A stretch of DNA of 19,838 nucleotides from WJMT01 sp964445575 (GTDB lineage: Bacteria; Acidobacteriota; Aminicenantia; Aminicenantales; Aminicenantaceae). Below the pieces are notes generated by a model. It had not been told where the DNA came from. It made no database searches and worked only from the letters and a program-made list of their open reading frames with translations. This document shows, piece by piece, positions 7,419-16,410 of this stretch (position 1 is the stretch's first letter; each line of letters opens with the position of its first letter). Both the position numbers and the translations under genes were made by a program. The stretch spans positions 1-19,838 of the forward strand of contig CAYULB010000039.1 of NCBI GenBank assembly GCA_964445575.1, written 5' to 3'.

Positions 7419-8297
7419 ATGAAATTAAGTTATTTTCCCGGGTGCACCTTAAAAAATCATGCAAAAAACTTTGAAGACTCAGCTTTATGCTCTTTAAAAA
7501 AATTAGGCGTCCAAGTCGAAGAAATTGACCGCTGGAACTGCTGCGGTACTGTTTTCTCTATGACTACTGACGACCTAATCCACCACTTAGCTCCTATCAG
7601 AAATTTAATCCGAACCAAAGAAAAAAACTCCAATAAGTTGATGACTCTCTGTGCTATGTGTTACAACACGGTAAAAAGAGCCAACGAGCGGGTTAAAGCA
7701 GACCCAGAAAGTTTGGATATCATAAACGACCTGATGTACCGAGAAGAAATCAAATACCAGGGTGATGTGGAAGTGCTCCATCTTCTTGAGATTCTTAAGA
7801 ACGAGATAAAATTCGAAAACATCCAGCAAAAAGTAGTAAAACCACTCAAAGACCTGAAAATCGCGAATTATTACGGATGCTACTTAGTGCGTCCAAAGGA
7901 GATCGGATTTGATGACATGGAAGACCCCACCATTATGGATGAGCTGACCTCAATCCTAGGCGGAAAAGACATAGACTTTCCGTACAAAACAGAATGCTGC
8001 GGCGCCTATGAAACAGTAAACAGACCCGATATCATTGCCAACAGGACTTATCAGATCTTGACTTCAGCAGCAAATCATGGAGCTGACCTGGTCTCTGTAA
8101 GCTGTCCCCTTTGCTTTTTTAACTTGGATGCCCGACAGAAAGAAACCCAGCAGAAGTTTCCTGAATTCAAAAGAATTCCCATATTATATTTTTCTCAGCT
8201 CATGGCGATTGCCCTGGGCTGTGATAAAAAGAGCATGAATTTTAATCTCCATTACATAGATCCTAGACCTTTATTAAAGGAAAAAGGATTAATCTGA
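7419..8297 (+). CDS. hdrB: Heterodisulfide reductase subunit B-like protein
   Basis: A 292-residue protein with two complete CCG domains. The first has C9, C41-C42-G and C78/C81; the second has C154, C193-C194-G and C229/C232. In methanogen HdrB these cysteines bind two non-cubane [4Fe-4S] clusters that reduce the CoM-S-S-CoB disulfide, and both sets are intact here. Bacteria without coenzyme M and B use this subunit with other, mostly unidentified acceptors (a disulfide protein, a small thiol, or a partner enzyme). Here the fumarate-reductase-like pair at the cluster's end is an attractive partner. An AGGA ribosome site lies nine bases before the ATG. The adjacent hdrC and downstream hdrA complete an HdrABC set, with four other genes between B and A. 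Confidence 0.92.
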   Translation: MKLSYFPGCTLKNHAKNFEDSALCSLKKLGVQVEEIDRWNCCGTVFSMTTDDLIHHLAPIRNLIRTKEKNSNKLMTLCAMCYNTVKRANERVKADPESLDIINDLMYREEIKYQGDVEVLHLLEILKNEIKFENIQQKVVKPLKDLKIANYYGCYLVRPKEIGFDDMEDPTIMDELTSILGGKDIDFPYKTECCGAYETVNRPDIIANRTYQILTSAANHGADLVSVSCPLCFFNLDARQKETQQKFPEFKRIPILYFSQLMAIALGCDKKSMNFNLHYIDPRPLLKEKGLI

Positions 8298-8304
8298 GGT
8301 ACCA

Positions 8305-8580
8305 ATGACTTATTTTGGCGATTTAAAACCAATCAAAGGCAAAATCCACATTGAAAAAAACAGATGCAAAGGATGTGGTTTTTGCGTGGAATATTGTCCG
8401 CGGGATGTCCTTGAATTATCAGAAGAGTTTAATGAGAAAGGATATCATCCACCCATTGTAACAAACGAAGATGAGTGCTGTTACTGTCAACTCTGTGAGA
8501 CAATATGCCCTGAATTTGCCATTTTTGTAACCATAAAGAAAGAGGAGGATGAAGGTGAAAAAGTCGAAAGCAGATCCTAA
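8305..8580 (+). CDS. korD: 2x[4Fe-4S] ferredoxin (KorD-like)
   Basis: A 91-residue ferredoxin with motifs C21, C24, C27, C31 and C58, C61, C64, C68, both in CxxCxxCxxxCP form, predicting two [4Fe-4S] clusters. The spacing of about 27 residues between motifs and the position directly before korA fit the delta/ferredoxin subunit of 2-oxoacid:ferredoxin oxidoreductases, which accepts electrons from the KorB clusters. It starts seven bases after hdrB, and its last codons overlap the start of korA. The tail after residue 75 is charged and lysine/glutamate-rich. It could also serve as the physical link between Kor and HdrA. Confidence 0.85.
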   Translation: MTYFGDLKPIKGKIHIEKNRCKGCGFCVEYCPRDVLELSEEFNEKGYHPPIVTNEDECCYCQLCETICPEFAIFVTIKKEEDEGEKVESRS

Positions 8581-9721
8581 AGGTGTACTAACCGGATCCC
8601 ACTTTCTGGATGGAGACTATGCTTTGGCTGAAGGAGCTCTTGCAGCCGGATGCCGTTTTTTTGCAGGCTATCCCATAACCCCTTCCACAGAAACTGCAGA
8701 AAGGTTTTCCACCCGAATTCCTAAGGTAGGTGGAGTCTTTATTCAGATGGAAGATGAACTTGGATCAATCGCAGCGTTAATCGGAGCCTCATGGGGCGGA
8801 CTCAAAACTATGACTGTGACTTCTGGCCCAGGATTTTCTCTTATGCAGGAGAACATTGGTTTGGCCTGCATGATGGAAACCCCTCTGGTCATTGCGAATG
8901 TCCAAAGAGGAGGCCCCTCGACCGGGCTTCCTACGCTGACCGGACAGCAGGATATGATGCAGGCAAGATGGGGATCTCACGGTGATTATGAAATCATTGC
9001 CCTGTCCCCTGACTCCCCCCAGGAATGTTTTGACCTGACTATCAAAGCATTCAATCTCTCGGAAATATACCGGGTACCGGTTTTTGTTATGACTGATGAG
9101 TGTGTGGGACACATGCATGAAAAAGTAGTCATTCCACCAGCCGAAGAAATCGAAGTGGTGGAAAGGAAGTGGTACACCGGCCCCAAAGACAAATATCTGC
9201 CTTACAAGTGTGACTCTGATGGAATCCCTTTTATGGTAAAAACAGGTGAGGGCTACCGCTTCCATACTACCGGTCTCACCCATGACGAAAGAGGATACCC
9301 TATCATCAATGCCGATTGTCAGAAAGTCAATGTTCAGCATCTGATAGACAAAATTAAAAACAATGCTGATAAAATTTTCCACACAGAAGACGAACAAATA
9401 GATGATGCTGAAGTCATAGTCATTTCATATGGAATTACCTCCAGAGTGGCTGTAAAAGCAGTTCAGAAAGCCAGAAAAGCAGGAATCAAAACCGGCACCG
9501 TTCGTCTGATAACTGTATGGCCTTTCCCAGAAAAAAAGATCGAGAAGCTGGCGAAGAAAGTAAAAGCCATAGTGATCCCTGAAATCAATGCAGGTCAGGT
9601 CTATTACGAAGTAGACAGATGCTCAAGAAACAGATGTGAAGTGGTTCATGTTCCCCATTTAGGAGGTTGGGTCCACAATCCAGATGATATATTTAAAGCC
9701 ATCAAGGAGGCCGTAAAATGA
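8555..9721 (+). CDS. korA: 2-oxoacid:ferredoxin oxidoreductase, alpha subunit
   Basis: This subunit pairs with KorB to oxidise a 2-oxoacid (most likely 2-oxoglutarate) to its CoA ester with reduction of ferredoxin, or to run that reaction backwards. Seen here: the GYPITPSTE segment, EDELGSIAALIGASWGG, and a C-terminal domain with TVRLITVWPFPEKKI, all characteristic of KorA. From the GTG at 8555 it has 388 residues, close to normal. I prefer that GTG because a strong GAGGAGG sits six bases upstream; the ATG at 8549 would abut the ribosome site directly. The gene overlaps the ferredoxin by 26 bp and korB by ATGA. The exact 2-oxoacid cannot be read from sequence alone. Confidence 0.9.
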   Translation: MKKSKADPKGVLTGSHFLDGDYALAEGALAAGCRFFAGYPITPSTETAERFSTRIPKVGGVFIQMEDELGSIAALIGASWGGLKTMTVTSGPGFSLMQENIGLACMMETPLVIANVQRGGPSTGLPTLTGQQDMMQARWGSHGDYEIIALSPDSPQECFDLTIKAFNLSEIYRVPVFVMTDECVGHMHEKVVIPPAEEIEVVERKWYTGPKDKYLPYKCDSDGIPFMVKTGEGYRFHTTGLTHDERGYPIINADCQKVNVQHLIDKIKNNADKIFHTEDEQIDDAEVIVISYGITSRVAVKAVQKARKAGIKTGTVRLITVWPFPEKKIEKLAKKVKAIVIPEINAGQVYYEVDRCSRNRCEVVHVPHLGGWVHNPDDIFKAIKEAVK

Positions 9722-10587
9722 CAAAAAAACAGCCCCTAAAAAACCCAGTAGAAAAACTTTTAAGGATGGACCGAATACCGCACATTTGGTGTCCAGGCTG
9801 CGGCATCGGGACTGTGGTCACTTCCTTTGCCGAAGCCCTAAGAAAAGAGGAAGCTGATTTAGATAATATCGCTGTGGTATCCGGGATCGGATGTACAGGC
9901 AGAGTGGCTGGATACATAAAACTAGATTCCTTCCACACCACTCATGGAAGAGCCGTCCCTTTTGCAACAGGTCTTAAACTGGCAAACCCAAAAACCAAAG
10001 TGGTGGTGTTCAGCGGTGACGGGGACATAGCTGGAATAGGAGGAAATCACCTTATTCATGCGGCCAGACGAAATATGGATATGATCGTTATCTGCGTTAA
10101 TAATTTCAATTACGCAATGACAGGTGGCCAGGTCGCAGCCACCACTCCCATAGATGCCAATGCTTCTACAGCCCCTTTTGGCAATTTTGAATACCCCTTT
10201 AATCTTCCTTATCTTGTTGATGCGTCCGGAGCAACCTATGTTGCCAGATGGACGGCTCTACATCTCAGAAGGGTGACCAAATCCATTCAAGAAGCTCTGA
10301 ACAGAAGAGGTTTTTCTTTCATTGAGGTTATCACTCCTTGTGTCACGCTTTACGCTCGAAGAAACCGACTTGGAGACGGCCTTAACCTGCTTAAATATTA
10401 TTATGATAAATCCGAAATACAGCACAACGCAGACACCAAAGACCTAGACATTTCTTATCAGGGAAAACTTATTGTAGGAAAATTTGTGGACAAAGAAAAA
10501 CCAACCTTTCTCGATGCCATGAACCAACACATGAAAAAGGTACTGGGAGATAAATATCAACCATATGGAGAAGAAAAAAATGACTGA
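9718..10587 (+). CDS. korB: 2-oxoacid:ferredoxin oxidoreductase, beta subunit
   Basis: A 289-residue thiamine-diphosphate-binding subunit. CPGCG (C25, C28) and C59 are the usual positions for ligands of the single [4Fe-4S] cluster. The ThDP/Mg motif begins GDGDIAGIGGNHLIHAARRN (100-119) and ends with NNFNYAMTGGQ (128-138). It performs decarboxylation (or reductive carboxylation) chemistry and passes electrons to ferredoxin. The start overlaps the korA stop (ATGA), and an AAGGAGG site lies just upstream. KorA, B, C and D are all present, so a complete enzyme is expected. Confidence 0.92.
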   Translation: MTKKQPLKNPVEKLLRMDRIPHIWCPGCGIGTVVTSFAEALRKEEADLDNIAVVSGIGCTGRVAGYIKLDSFHTTHGRAVPFATGLKLANPKTKVVVFSGDGDIAGIGGNHLIHAARRNMDMIVICVNNFNYAMTGGQVAATTPIDANASTAPFGNFEYPFNLPYLVDASGATYVARWTALHLRRVTKSIQEALNRRGFSFIEVITPCVTLYARRNRLGDGLNLLKYYYDKSEIQHNADTKDLDISYQGKLIVGKFVDKEKPTFLDAMNQHMKKVLGDKYQPYGEEKND

Positions 10588-11128
10588 GATAAGATTTTCC
10601 GGTTTTGGAGGCCAAGGAATCATTCGCTGTGCGCTGATTGGGGGAAAAGCTCTTTCCATTTACGGAGGAAAGTTTGCCACTATGAACCAGAGTTTTGGAC
10701 CAGAAGCCCGTGGAAGCGCCTGCAGCTCTCAGCTTATCGTTTCTGACGAAAGAGTTCTTTATCCTTATATAACTCGACCTGAGGTTCTCGTTTCTATGTC
10801 TCAAGAATCCTATGATAAGTACGAACCAGAACTTCGCGATGACGGAATCCTTATCACTGATAAAGACCTGGTTAAACCCAAGCCAGTAAGGGGTAAAATA
10901 AAGCACTATTCCATTCCGGCGACCCGAATCGCAGAGGAGCTCGGAAACAGGATTATCGCAAACCTTGTCATGATGGGTTTTTTCACAGCCATCACAAAAA
11001 TCACAACCCCTGATACCATGAAAAAAGCTCTGCCAGGACTTGTTCCTGACAGGTTTATTGAACTCAATAAAAAAGCCTTTGACAAAGGGTATGAATACGG
11101 TCAAAAAATTCTTGATGAAGGAAAGTAA
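10580..11128 (+). CDS. korC: 2-oxoacid:ferredoxin oxidoreductase, gamma subunit
   Basis: A 182-residue protein of the gamma family, with the opening IRFSGFGGQGII and the signature FGPEARGSACSSQLIVSDE. The usual second glycine after GPEARG is serine here. Gamma subunits contribute to CoA handling in this enzyme class. I choose the ATG at 10580, which has GGAG nine bases upstream and gives the standard MTEIRF start; an in-frame ATG at 10565 would add five lysine-rich residues. The gene overlaps korB by 8 bp and ends 2 bp before hdrA, so Kor and HdrA are almost certainly co-translated. Confidence 0.9.
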   Translation: MTEIRFSGFGGQGIIRCALIGGKALSIYGGKFATMNQSFGPEARGSACSSQLIVSDERVLYPYITRPEVLVSMSQESYDKYEPELRDDGILITDKDLVKPKPVRGKIKHYSIPATRIAEELGNRIIANLVMMGFFTAITKITTPDTMKKALPGLVPDRFIELNKKAFDKGYEYGQKILDEGK

Positions 11129-11130
11129 TA

Positions 11131-13086
11131 ATGAAAAAACGTATTGGTGTTTTTGTCTGCCACTGCGGCATAAACATTGCTGGAACAGTTGATGTAAAGG
11201 AGACGGTTAAAGAACTTACCAAACATCAAGATGTGGAGCATTCCGTAGACTATGTCTACATGTGCTCTGAACCTGGACAAAACCTGATAAAAGAAGCCAT
11301 AAAAGAAAAAAAGTTAGACAGTGTTGTGGTCTCCTGCTGCTCTCCCACGCTTCATGAATCAACTTTTAGGAAAGCAGCTAAAGAAGCAGGCATTAATGAA
11401 TTTCAATGCGAGATTGCCAACATAAGGGAACAGTGCAGTTGGGTCCACAAAGACAAGAAAAAAGCCACAGAAAAAGCAAAAAAAATCACAAGAAGTGCTA
11501 TTGAACGTGTGCTAAAGAATGAATCATTAGAACCAATCAGCTTTCCAGTAACCAGTCGGGCTCTTGTGATCGGAGGAGGAATTGCAGGAATACAATCAGC
11601 CCTTGATATAGCAGACAGTGGCTATGAAGTCATCTTAGTAGAAAGAGAACCCTCTATAGGCGGACATATGATTCAGCTATCAGAGACATTTCCTACTCTC
11701 GACTGTTCTCAGTGTATCCTAACACCTAAAATGGTAGAGGTTTCTAAACATCCAAACATCAAACTCATGACCTACAGTGAAGTGCAGGAAGTATCAGGCT
11801 ATGTTGGAAATTTCAACGTAAAAATCCTCAAAAAACCCACTTACGTTGACCCTGATAAATGCACTCTCTGTGATGACTGCACAGAAGCATGCCCCGTGGT
11901 GGTGCCCAATGAGTTCGACTTTGGATTAACCGGAAGAAAAGCTGTCTATATCCCATTCCCTCAAGCAATCCCAGCAACTTTCACCCTTGATGTCAAAAAC
12001 TGTCCAGGCCTCCTGCCTATTGCCTGCGGGAAATGTGCTGATGTGTGTGAACCAGAAGCCATCGACTTTGACATGAAACCAGAAATTGTGGAAGAGAAAG
12101 TAGGGGCCATCATTGTTGCTACAGGATATGATCAATACGATAAGGAAAAAATGAAAGAGTATGGATATGGAAAATATGCAGATGTCCTTGACGGACTTCA
12201 GTTTGAAAGATTGCTTTCTGCATCCGGCCCTACCTTAGGAAAAGTGATCAGACCATCTGACCATAAAGAGCCCAAAGAAGTTGTTTTTATCCAATGTGTT
12301 GGATCGCGTGACCCTGAACTTCACTGCTCTTACTGTTCCAAGATCTGCTGTATGTACACAGTAAAGCATGCCATGCTTTACAAACATCACGTTCCTGATG
12401 GACAAGCCTATGTGTTCTATATTGACATTCGTTCCGGAGGAAAAAACTACGAAGAATTTGTTCAAAGAGCCACTGAGGAAGACGGGGTTGTTTATTTGCG
12501 CGGAAAAGTATCAAAGATTTTCGAGGAAAACGGCAAGATCACGGTTTGGGGTGCAGACACTCTGACCGGAAAAGAAGTGGAAATAAATGCAGATATGGTG
12601 GTTCTGGCTATGGCCATGAGACCATCTAAAGGTTCAGAAGAACTGGTAAAAAAACTTAAAATAGGCATAGACAAAGATGGATTCCTGACTGAAGCTCATC
12701 CCAAGCTCCGGCCTGTAGAAAGCCTTACCTCAGGTATATTTCTGGCGGGAGCAGCCCAGGCTCCTAAAGACATTCCTGAAGTCGTCGCTCAAGCCAGCGG
12801 AGCTGCAGCCAAAGCTATTTCCATATTATCTCAGGACCAGCTGTACCACTCTCCCATGGTTGCAGAGGTCAAACCCAATCTTTGTACGGGGTGCGGTATG
12901 TGCGTTGATGTGTGCGCTTATGAAGCCATTAGCCTTGAAGAGGGAAAAGCTGAAGTCAATAGAGTCCTTTGTGAAGGATGCGGAACTTGTTCAGCAACAT
13001 GTCTCAGAGCTGCCATCCAGGTAAAGAATATCACACCAGGGCAGATCTATGAAATGATAGAAGCAAGTGTGGGAGGCGGAGAATGA
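11131..13086 (+). CDS. hdrA: Heterodisulfide reductase subunit A, flavin-bifurcating core
   Basis: A 651-residue HdrA of full length. Order: N-terminal cysteine-rich region (C10, C12, C45, C69, C70, C93, C102); FAD-binding thioredoxin-reductase-like fold with GGGIAGIQSALDIADSGYEV (148-167) and IGGHM (176-180); DCSQC (191-195); an inserted ferredoxin domain (C244, C247, C250, C254 and C291, C299, C302, C306); the second half of the flavin fold; and a C-terminal ferredoxin domain (C585, C588, C591, C595 and C614, C617, C620, C624). In known Hdr complexes its FAD splits electron pairs between ferredoxin and HdrBC. Its place between korC and flxD puts the bifurcating centre between the ferredoxin-reducing enzyme and the NAD(P)H module. 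All motif cysteines are cysteine; no selenocysteine codon is seen. Confidence 0.94.
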   Translation: MKKRIGVFVCHCGINIAGTVDVKETVKELTKHQDVEHSVDYVYMCSEPGQNLIKEAIKEKKLDSVVVSCCSPTLHESTFRKAAKEAGINEFQCEIANIREQCSWVHKDKKKATEKAKKITRSAIERVLKNESLEPISFPVTSRALVIGGGIAGIQSALDIADSGYEVILVEREPSIGGHMIQLSETFPTLDCSQCILTPKMVEVSKHPNIKLMTYSEVQEVSGYVGNFNVKILKKPTYVDPDKCTLCDDCTEACPVVVPNEFDFGLTGRKAVYIPFPQAIPATFTLDVKNCPGLLPIACGKCADVCEPEAIDFDMKPEIVEEKVGAIIVATGYDQYDKEKMKEYGYGKYADVLDGLQFERLLSASGPTLGKVIRPSDHKEPKEVVFIQCVGSRDPELHCSYCSKICCMYTVKHAMLYKHHVPDGQAYVFYIDIRSGGKNYEEFVQRATEEDGVVYLRGKVSKIFEENGKITVWGADTLTGKEVEINADMVVLAMAMRPSKGSEELVKKLKIGIDKDGFLTEAHPKLRPVESLTSGIFLAGAAQAPKDIPEVVAQASGAAAKAISILSQDQLYHSPMVAEVKPNLCTGCGMCVDVCAYEAISLEEGKAEVNRVLCEGCGTCSATCLRAAIQVKNITPGQIYEMIEASVGGGE

Positions 13087-13505
13087 CCAAAGATTATGAA
13101 CCAAAAATTGTTGCTTTTTTGTGTAAATGGTGTTCCTCAGCAGGGAGTGACCTTGCCGGAGTGTCCAGGATGAAATATCCTCCCAATGTCGTTCCCATAA
13201 CTGTGTTGTGCTCAGGCAGCGTCTCCCCCCTTTATATCTTTAACGCCTTCCAAAAGGGAGCGGATGGGGTTCTGGTATCCGGATGTCATCCGGGTGACTG
13301 TCATTATATAAAAGGCAACTTTTACGCCCGAAGAAGGATTGGCTTAGTGAAAGAATTGTTAGACTTTATCGGACTTGAGCCAGAAAGATTTAAAATGTCC
13401 TGGGTTTCGGCTGCAGAAGGGACAAAATACACTGAAATCATCAAAGATTTTGTTAAAGAGCTTAAACCACTTGGGCCTCAAAAAAAGCTGAGGAGAAACC
13501 TGTAA
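13083..13505 (+). CDS. flxD: MvhD/FlxD-like [2Fe-2S] adaptor
   Basis: A 140-residue MvhD-family protein. Visible landmarks are FLCKWCSS (C14, C17), C43 and VSGCHPGDCHYIKGN (C68, C73). In methanogens MvhD hands electrons from hydrogenase to HdrA; in bacteria the same domain, called FlxD, links the NAD(P)H-oxidising Flx module to HdrA. It overlaps hdrA by ATGA and the next gene by TAATG. No hydrogenase genes are present, which supports the Flx rather than the Mvh role. Confidence 0.9.
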   Translation: MTKDYEPKIVAFLCKWCSSAGSDLAGVSRMKYPPNVVPITVLCSGSVSPLYIFNAFQKGADGVLVSGCHPGDCHYIKGNFYARRRIGLVKELLDFIGLEPERFKMSWVSAAEGTKYTEIIKDFVKELKPLGPQKKLRRNL

Positions 13506-14536
13506 TGGTAGACATCGAACAACTTAGAAAAGAAGCTAAGAAAATTCTTAAAGAAGGAAAAGTCAAATATATCATAGGTTATACCAAAAGCTCACAAAAC
13601 TTCTCAGCCTCTCCCGTCTTTATTAAAAAACCAGAAGACACCTCCAAACTGATTTGGAATCCAGCGTGCGTCCAAAATCTGGTTAAATTCATGGTGGATG
13701 AAAAACAAAAACAGTGCAAAGAAAAAGAACCTGATGAAAGACCGATCGGCATTATGGTTAAAGGTTGTGACAGCCGAGCCATCAATGTATTGATTCAGGA
13801 AAAATTTATAGACCGGGAAGATGTTTATCTTTTAGGCGTATCATGTGAAGAACTCGGAGTTCTGGATAAAAAAAAGATCGCCAAAAAACTGAAAGGGAAA
13901 AAAATTGAAAAAGTTGATTTTGACAAGAAAAAGAACATCATCATCTCTACCAAAGATGGAGAGGTTAAAATACCAATAAAAGAAGTTCTGGCAGAAAGAT
14001 GCTTGGAATGCAGAGCTAATTTCCCTGTTATTTATGACACCTTGTATGGGGAAAAAATAGAGAGAGAAGTCAAAGAACCCTTTAAGTCACTGAATCAAAT
14101 TGAATCCCAGTCCTTTAAAAAAAGATGGAATTTCTGGGCAGAACAATTAGATAGATGTATTCGATGTTACGCATGCCGCTCCATCTGTCCTATGTGCTAC
14201 TGCGACGAATGTGTGGCAGACAGCATAAACTATGCAGTCACTCCTGAGACCACAGCGGAAGAAAAAGCCCAAAAGATTCACTGGATCGAAAGATCCCCAG
14301 ACCTTTCAGAAAATATTGGTTATCATCTTATCAGAGCTATCCATCTCGCAGGGCGCTGTATTGACTGCGGTGAATGTGAGCGGGCCTGCCCAGTCGATAT
14401 CCCGTTAAGACTTCTTAATAAAAAGCTGGAAAAAGCAGCCCATGAGCTGTTTGATTATGATGTTGGGTTCGACCACAAAAAACCTTCCTTAATATCAAGC
14501 TTCAAGGATGAAGACCCAGAAGAATTTATCAGGTGA
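13505..14536 (+). CDS. flxC: FlxC-like Fe-S subunit
   Basis: A 343-residue protein. The N-terminal half resembles the F420-hydrogenase beta-subunit fold (MVKGCDSRAINVLIQEKFIDRE, then GVSCEELG). The C-terminal part has two ferredoxin motifs (C218, C221, C224, C228 and C285, C288, C291, C295) and extra cysteines in CPMCYCDEC (228-236) and CLEC (166-169) that could hold another cluster. Between HdrA/FlxD and the pyridine-nucleotide subunit, it is best read as FlxC of an Flx-Hdr complex that relays electrons from NAD(P)H to HdrA. The F420-type fold does not imply F420 use. The family resembles several hydrogenase- and sulfite-reductase-associated proteins, so the fine name is tentative. Confidence 0.75.
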   Translation: MVDIEQLRKEAKKILKEGKVKYIIGYTKSSQNFSASPVFIKKPEDTSKLIWNPACVQNLVKFMVDEKQKQCKEKEPDERPIGIMVKGCDSRAINVLIQEKFIDREDVYLLGVSCEELGVLDKKKIAKKLKGKKIEKVDFDKKKNIIISTKDGEVKIPIKEVLAERCLECRANFPVIYDTLYGEKIEREVKEPFKSLNQIESQSFKKRWNFWAEQLDRCIRCYACRSICPMCYCDECVADSINYAVTPETTAEEKAQKIHWIERSPDLSENIGYHLIRAIHLAGRCIDCGECERACPVDIPLRLLNKKLEKAAHELFDYDVGFDHKKPSLISSFKDEDPEEFIR

Positions 14537-14540
14537 AACA

Positions 14541-15578
14541 ATGGAAAAGATACTGACAAAAAAAGAATTTCCTACATGGATCAAAAATCTTGAATCTTAC
14601 CATGTCTATGGACCTGTAAAAAAAGAAACCATATGGGAGTATGAAAAGATCAAGGACCCTGAAAAATTAGATCTTGACTTTCCAAACACAGCTCTTTCTC
14701 CCAAAAAAATAATCTTTCCCCAAAGAGAAGTCATTCTTGACTTTAACAAAAACAACAAGGAAGAACCAGAAATCAAAGAATCTCTCCCGGAAAAGAACCC
14801 CACTGTCATATTCGGAGTCAGACCTTGTGATGCCAAAGCTCTCACCCTTACAGACTCTGTTTTTAAAGAGGAACCTGATGATAAATATTATTTAAGAAGG
14901 AGAAATCAGACTGCTATTGTGGGCCTAACATGCCATGAGCCTCCCTCAAAAAACTGCTTCTGCACTTCTTTAAACGGCTCTCCGCATTCAAAAGAAGGCA
15001 TGGATATCCTCATGACCGAGCTCGGGGATAAATACTATGTAGAGGTGATTACAGATAAAGGCAAAGAACTTATAAACAAAGCCAAAGATGTTTTCAAGAA
15101 TCCTACCGAAAAGGATAAAAATCAATTAAAAAAGGTCCATGAAGCATCAGAGAAGAAGATAAAAAGACAGATCAAACAATTATCAAAAATTACAGATAAG
15201 CTTAAGAATATGTTTGACTCCCCCTTCTGGGATGAAGAATCTATGAGCTGTCTCAAATGCGGCATTTGCACCTATCTCTGCCCCACTTGTCACTGTTTTG
15301 ATATCTGTGATGAAGTTATTTCTACTTCTCCCCTAAAGGGACAAAGAGTCCGAACATGGGATACCTGTCAGTTTCCATTTTTCACCATGCATTCCTCAGG
15401 GCATAACCCAAGGCCGGATAAAGCTTCGAGGCTCAGACAAAGAATTCTCCATAAATTTTATTATTTTGTGGACAACTATGGTGATTATCAATGCACAGGA
15501 TGCGGGAGATGCATCTCAAAATGCCCGGTTGATATAGATATCATTGAAGTTCTTGAAAAGGTGAAAGACTATGAATGA
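14541..15578 (+). CDS. flxB: FlxB-like Fe-S subunit
   Basis: A 345-residue protein related to the iron-sulfur subunits of anaerobic sulfite reductase (AsrA) and cytoplasmic hydrogenases. It has GVRPCDAKAL (92-101), GLTCHEPPSKNCFC (128-141) and two [4Fe-4S] motifs, C237, C240, C243, C247 (followed by a CPTCHC stretch) and C318, C321, C324, C328. The region 175-225 is very lysine-rich and probably a helical linker. I use the ATG at 14541, which has AGGTG six bases ahead and lies 4 bp after the flxC stop, rather than the earlier ATG at 14508, which has no spaced ribosome site. It probably passes electrons between FlxA and FlxC. Confidence 0.75.
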   Translation: MEKILTKKEFPTWIKNLESYHVYGPVKKETIWEYEKIKDPEKLDLDFPNTALSPKKIIFPQREVILDFNKNNKEEPEIKESLPEKNPTVIFGVRPCDAKALTLTDSVFKEEPDDKYYLRRRNQTAIVGLTCHEPPSKNCFCTSLNGSPHSKEGMDILMTELGDKYYVEVITDKGKELINKAKDVFKNPTEKDKNQLKKVHEASEKKIKRQIKQLSKITDKLKNMFDSPFWDEESMSCLKCGICTYLCPTCHCFDICDEVISTSPLKGQRVRTWDTCQFPFFTMHSSGHNPRPDKASRLRQRILHKFYYFVDNYGDYQCTGCGRCISKCPVDIDIIEVLEKVKDYE

Positions 15579-16395
15579 AAACATTTATATCCCCAAACTG
15601 GCAAAAATAATAAAGATAAAAGATGAAGTCACCGGATCAAGACCCATTAAAACTTTTAGGGCTCAATTTATTGAAAAAAATAACTTTTCCCACCGCCCCG
15701 GGCAGTGTGCCATGCTTTCCGTGTTAGGAAAAGGGGAATCTATAATCTCTATTTCTTCTTCTCCTCTTGAAAAAGATTACCTTCAGTTCAGCATTCTTAA
15801 AATGGGAAAGGTCACTACCGCTCTCCATGAAATGGAGGAGGGAGACATCATAGGGATAAGAGGACCCTATGGAAACAGCTTCCCCATTGAAAAATGGAAA
15901 GGAAAAAACATCATATTCATAGGCGGTGGAATCGGTCTTGCACCGATCTGGTCCGTTCTTCAAACTGCGAAAGCAAAAAAAGAAGATTACGGCAAACTCA
16001 CAGTCATCTACGGAGCAAGAACCTCCAATGACCTGGTGTTTAAACAAGAACTTGAAGAGCTGAGAAATGAAATGAAAGTCTATCTTTCTGTTGATTGTGA
16101 AGAAGAAGGTTGGGATGAATTTGTTGGTTTTGTACCACAAAATGTTACGGACAAAAAACCCTCCCCTGAAAATTCAGTTTCTATCACCTGTGGTCCTCCC
16201 ATCATGATAAAATTTGTCATAGAAGCCCTCCAAGACCTTGGTTTTAAGGATAAGCAGATTTATACCACTGTAGAAAACAAGATGAAGTGTGGGATTGGAA
16301 AATGCGGAAGATGCAATATTGGTAAACATTATGTGTGTAAGGACGGCCCTGTTTATTCTTGGGCCAAACTAAAAACCCTGCCTCAAGAATATTAA
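15571..16395 (+). CDS. flxA: FlxA-like FAD/NAD(P)H-binding subunit
   Basis: A 274-residue member of the ferredoxin-NADP reductase superfamily. It has a flavin domain (about 1-105; RPGQCAML and ISISSSP), a nucleotide domain starting with FIGGGIGLAPI (116-126) and CGPPIM (207-212), and a C-terminal [2Fe-2S] site C240, C245, C248, C256, as in dihydroorotate dehydrogenase electron-transfer subunits. It is the expected entry or exit point for NADH (or NADPH) in the complex. The arginine often found in the flavin RxxS motif is absent, as far as I can align it. It overlaps flxB by 8 bp and is followed after 15 bp by the frdB-like gene, with AAGGAG between. Confidence 0.85.
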   Translation: MNENIYIPKLAKIIKIKDEVTGSRPIKTFRAQFIEKNNFSHRPGQCAMLSVLGKGESIISISSSPLEKDYLQFSILKMGKVTTALHEMEEGDIIGIRGPYGNSFPIEKWKGKNIIFIGGGIGLAPIWSVLQTAKAKKEDYGKLTVIYGARTSNDLVFKQELEELRNEMKVYLSVDCEEEGWDEFVGFVPQNVTDKKPSPENSVSITCGPPIMIKFVIEALQDLGFKDKQIYTTVENKMKCGIGKCGRCNIGKHYVCKDGPVYSWAKLKTLPQEY

Positions 16396-16410
16396 CAAGG
16401 AGATACAAAG

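Noticed and set aside
8789..9397. Minus-strand reading frame (202 codons) inside korA
   Set aside because: It is opposite conserved KorA sequence and has no supporting signals.
10469..11104. Minus-strand reading frame (211 codons) across korB/korC
   Set aside because: It lies opposite two well-supported genes, and its translation looks like no known family.
13083..13505. MvhD-like gene as evidence for a hydrogenase
   Set aside because: No NiFe or FeFe hydrogenase large-subunit gene is present; the neighbouring FAD/NAD-binding subunit points to an Flx module.
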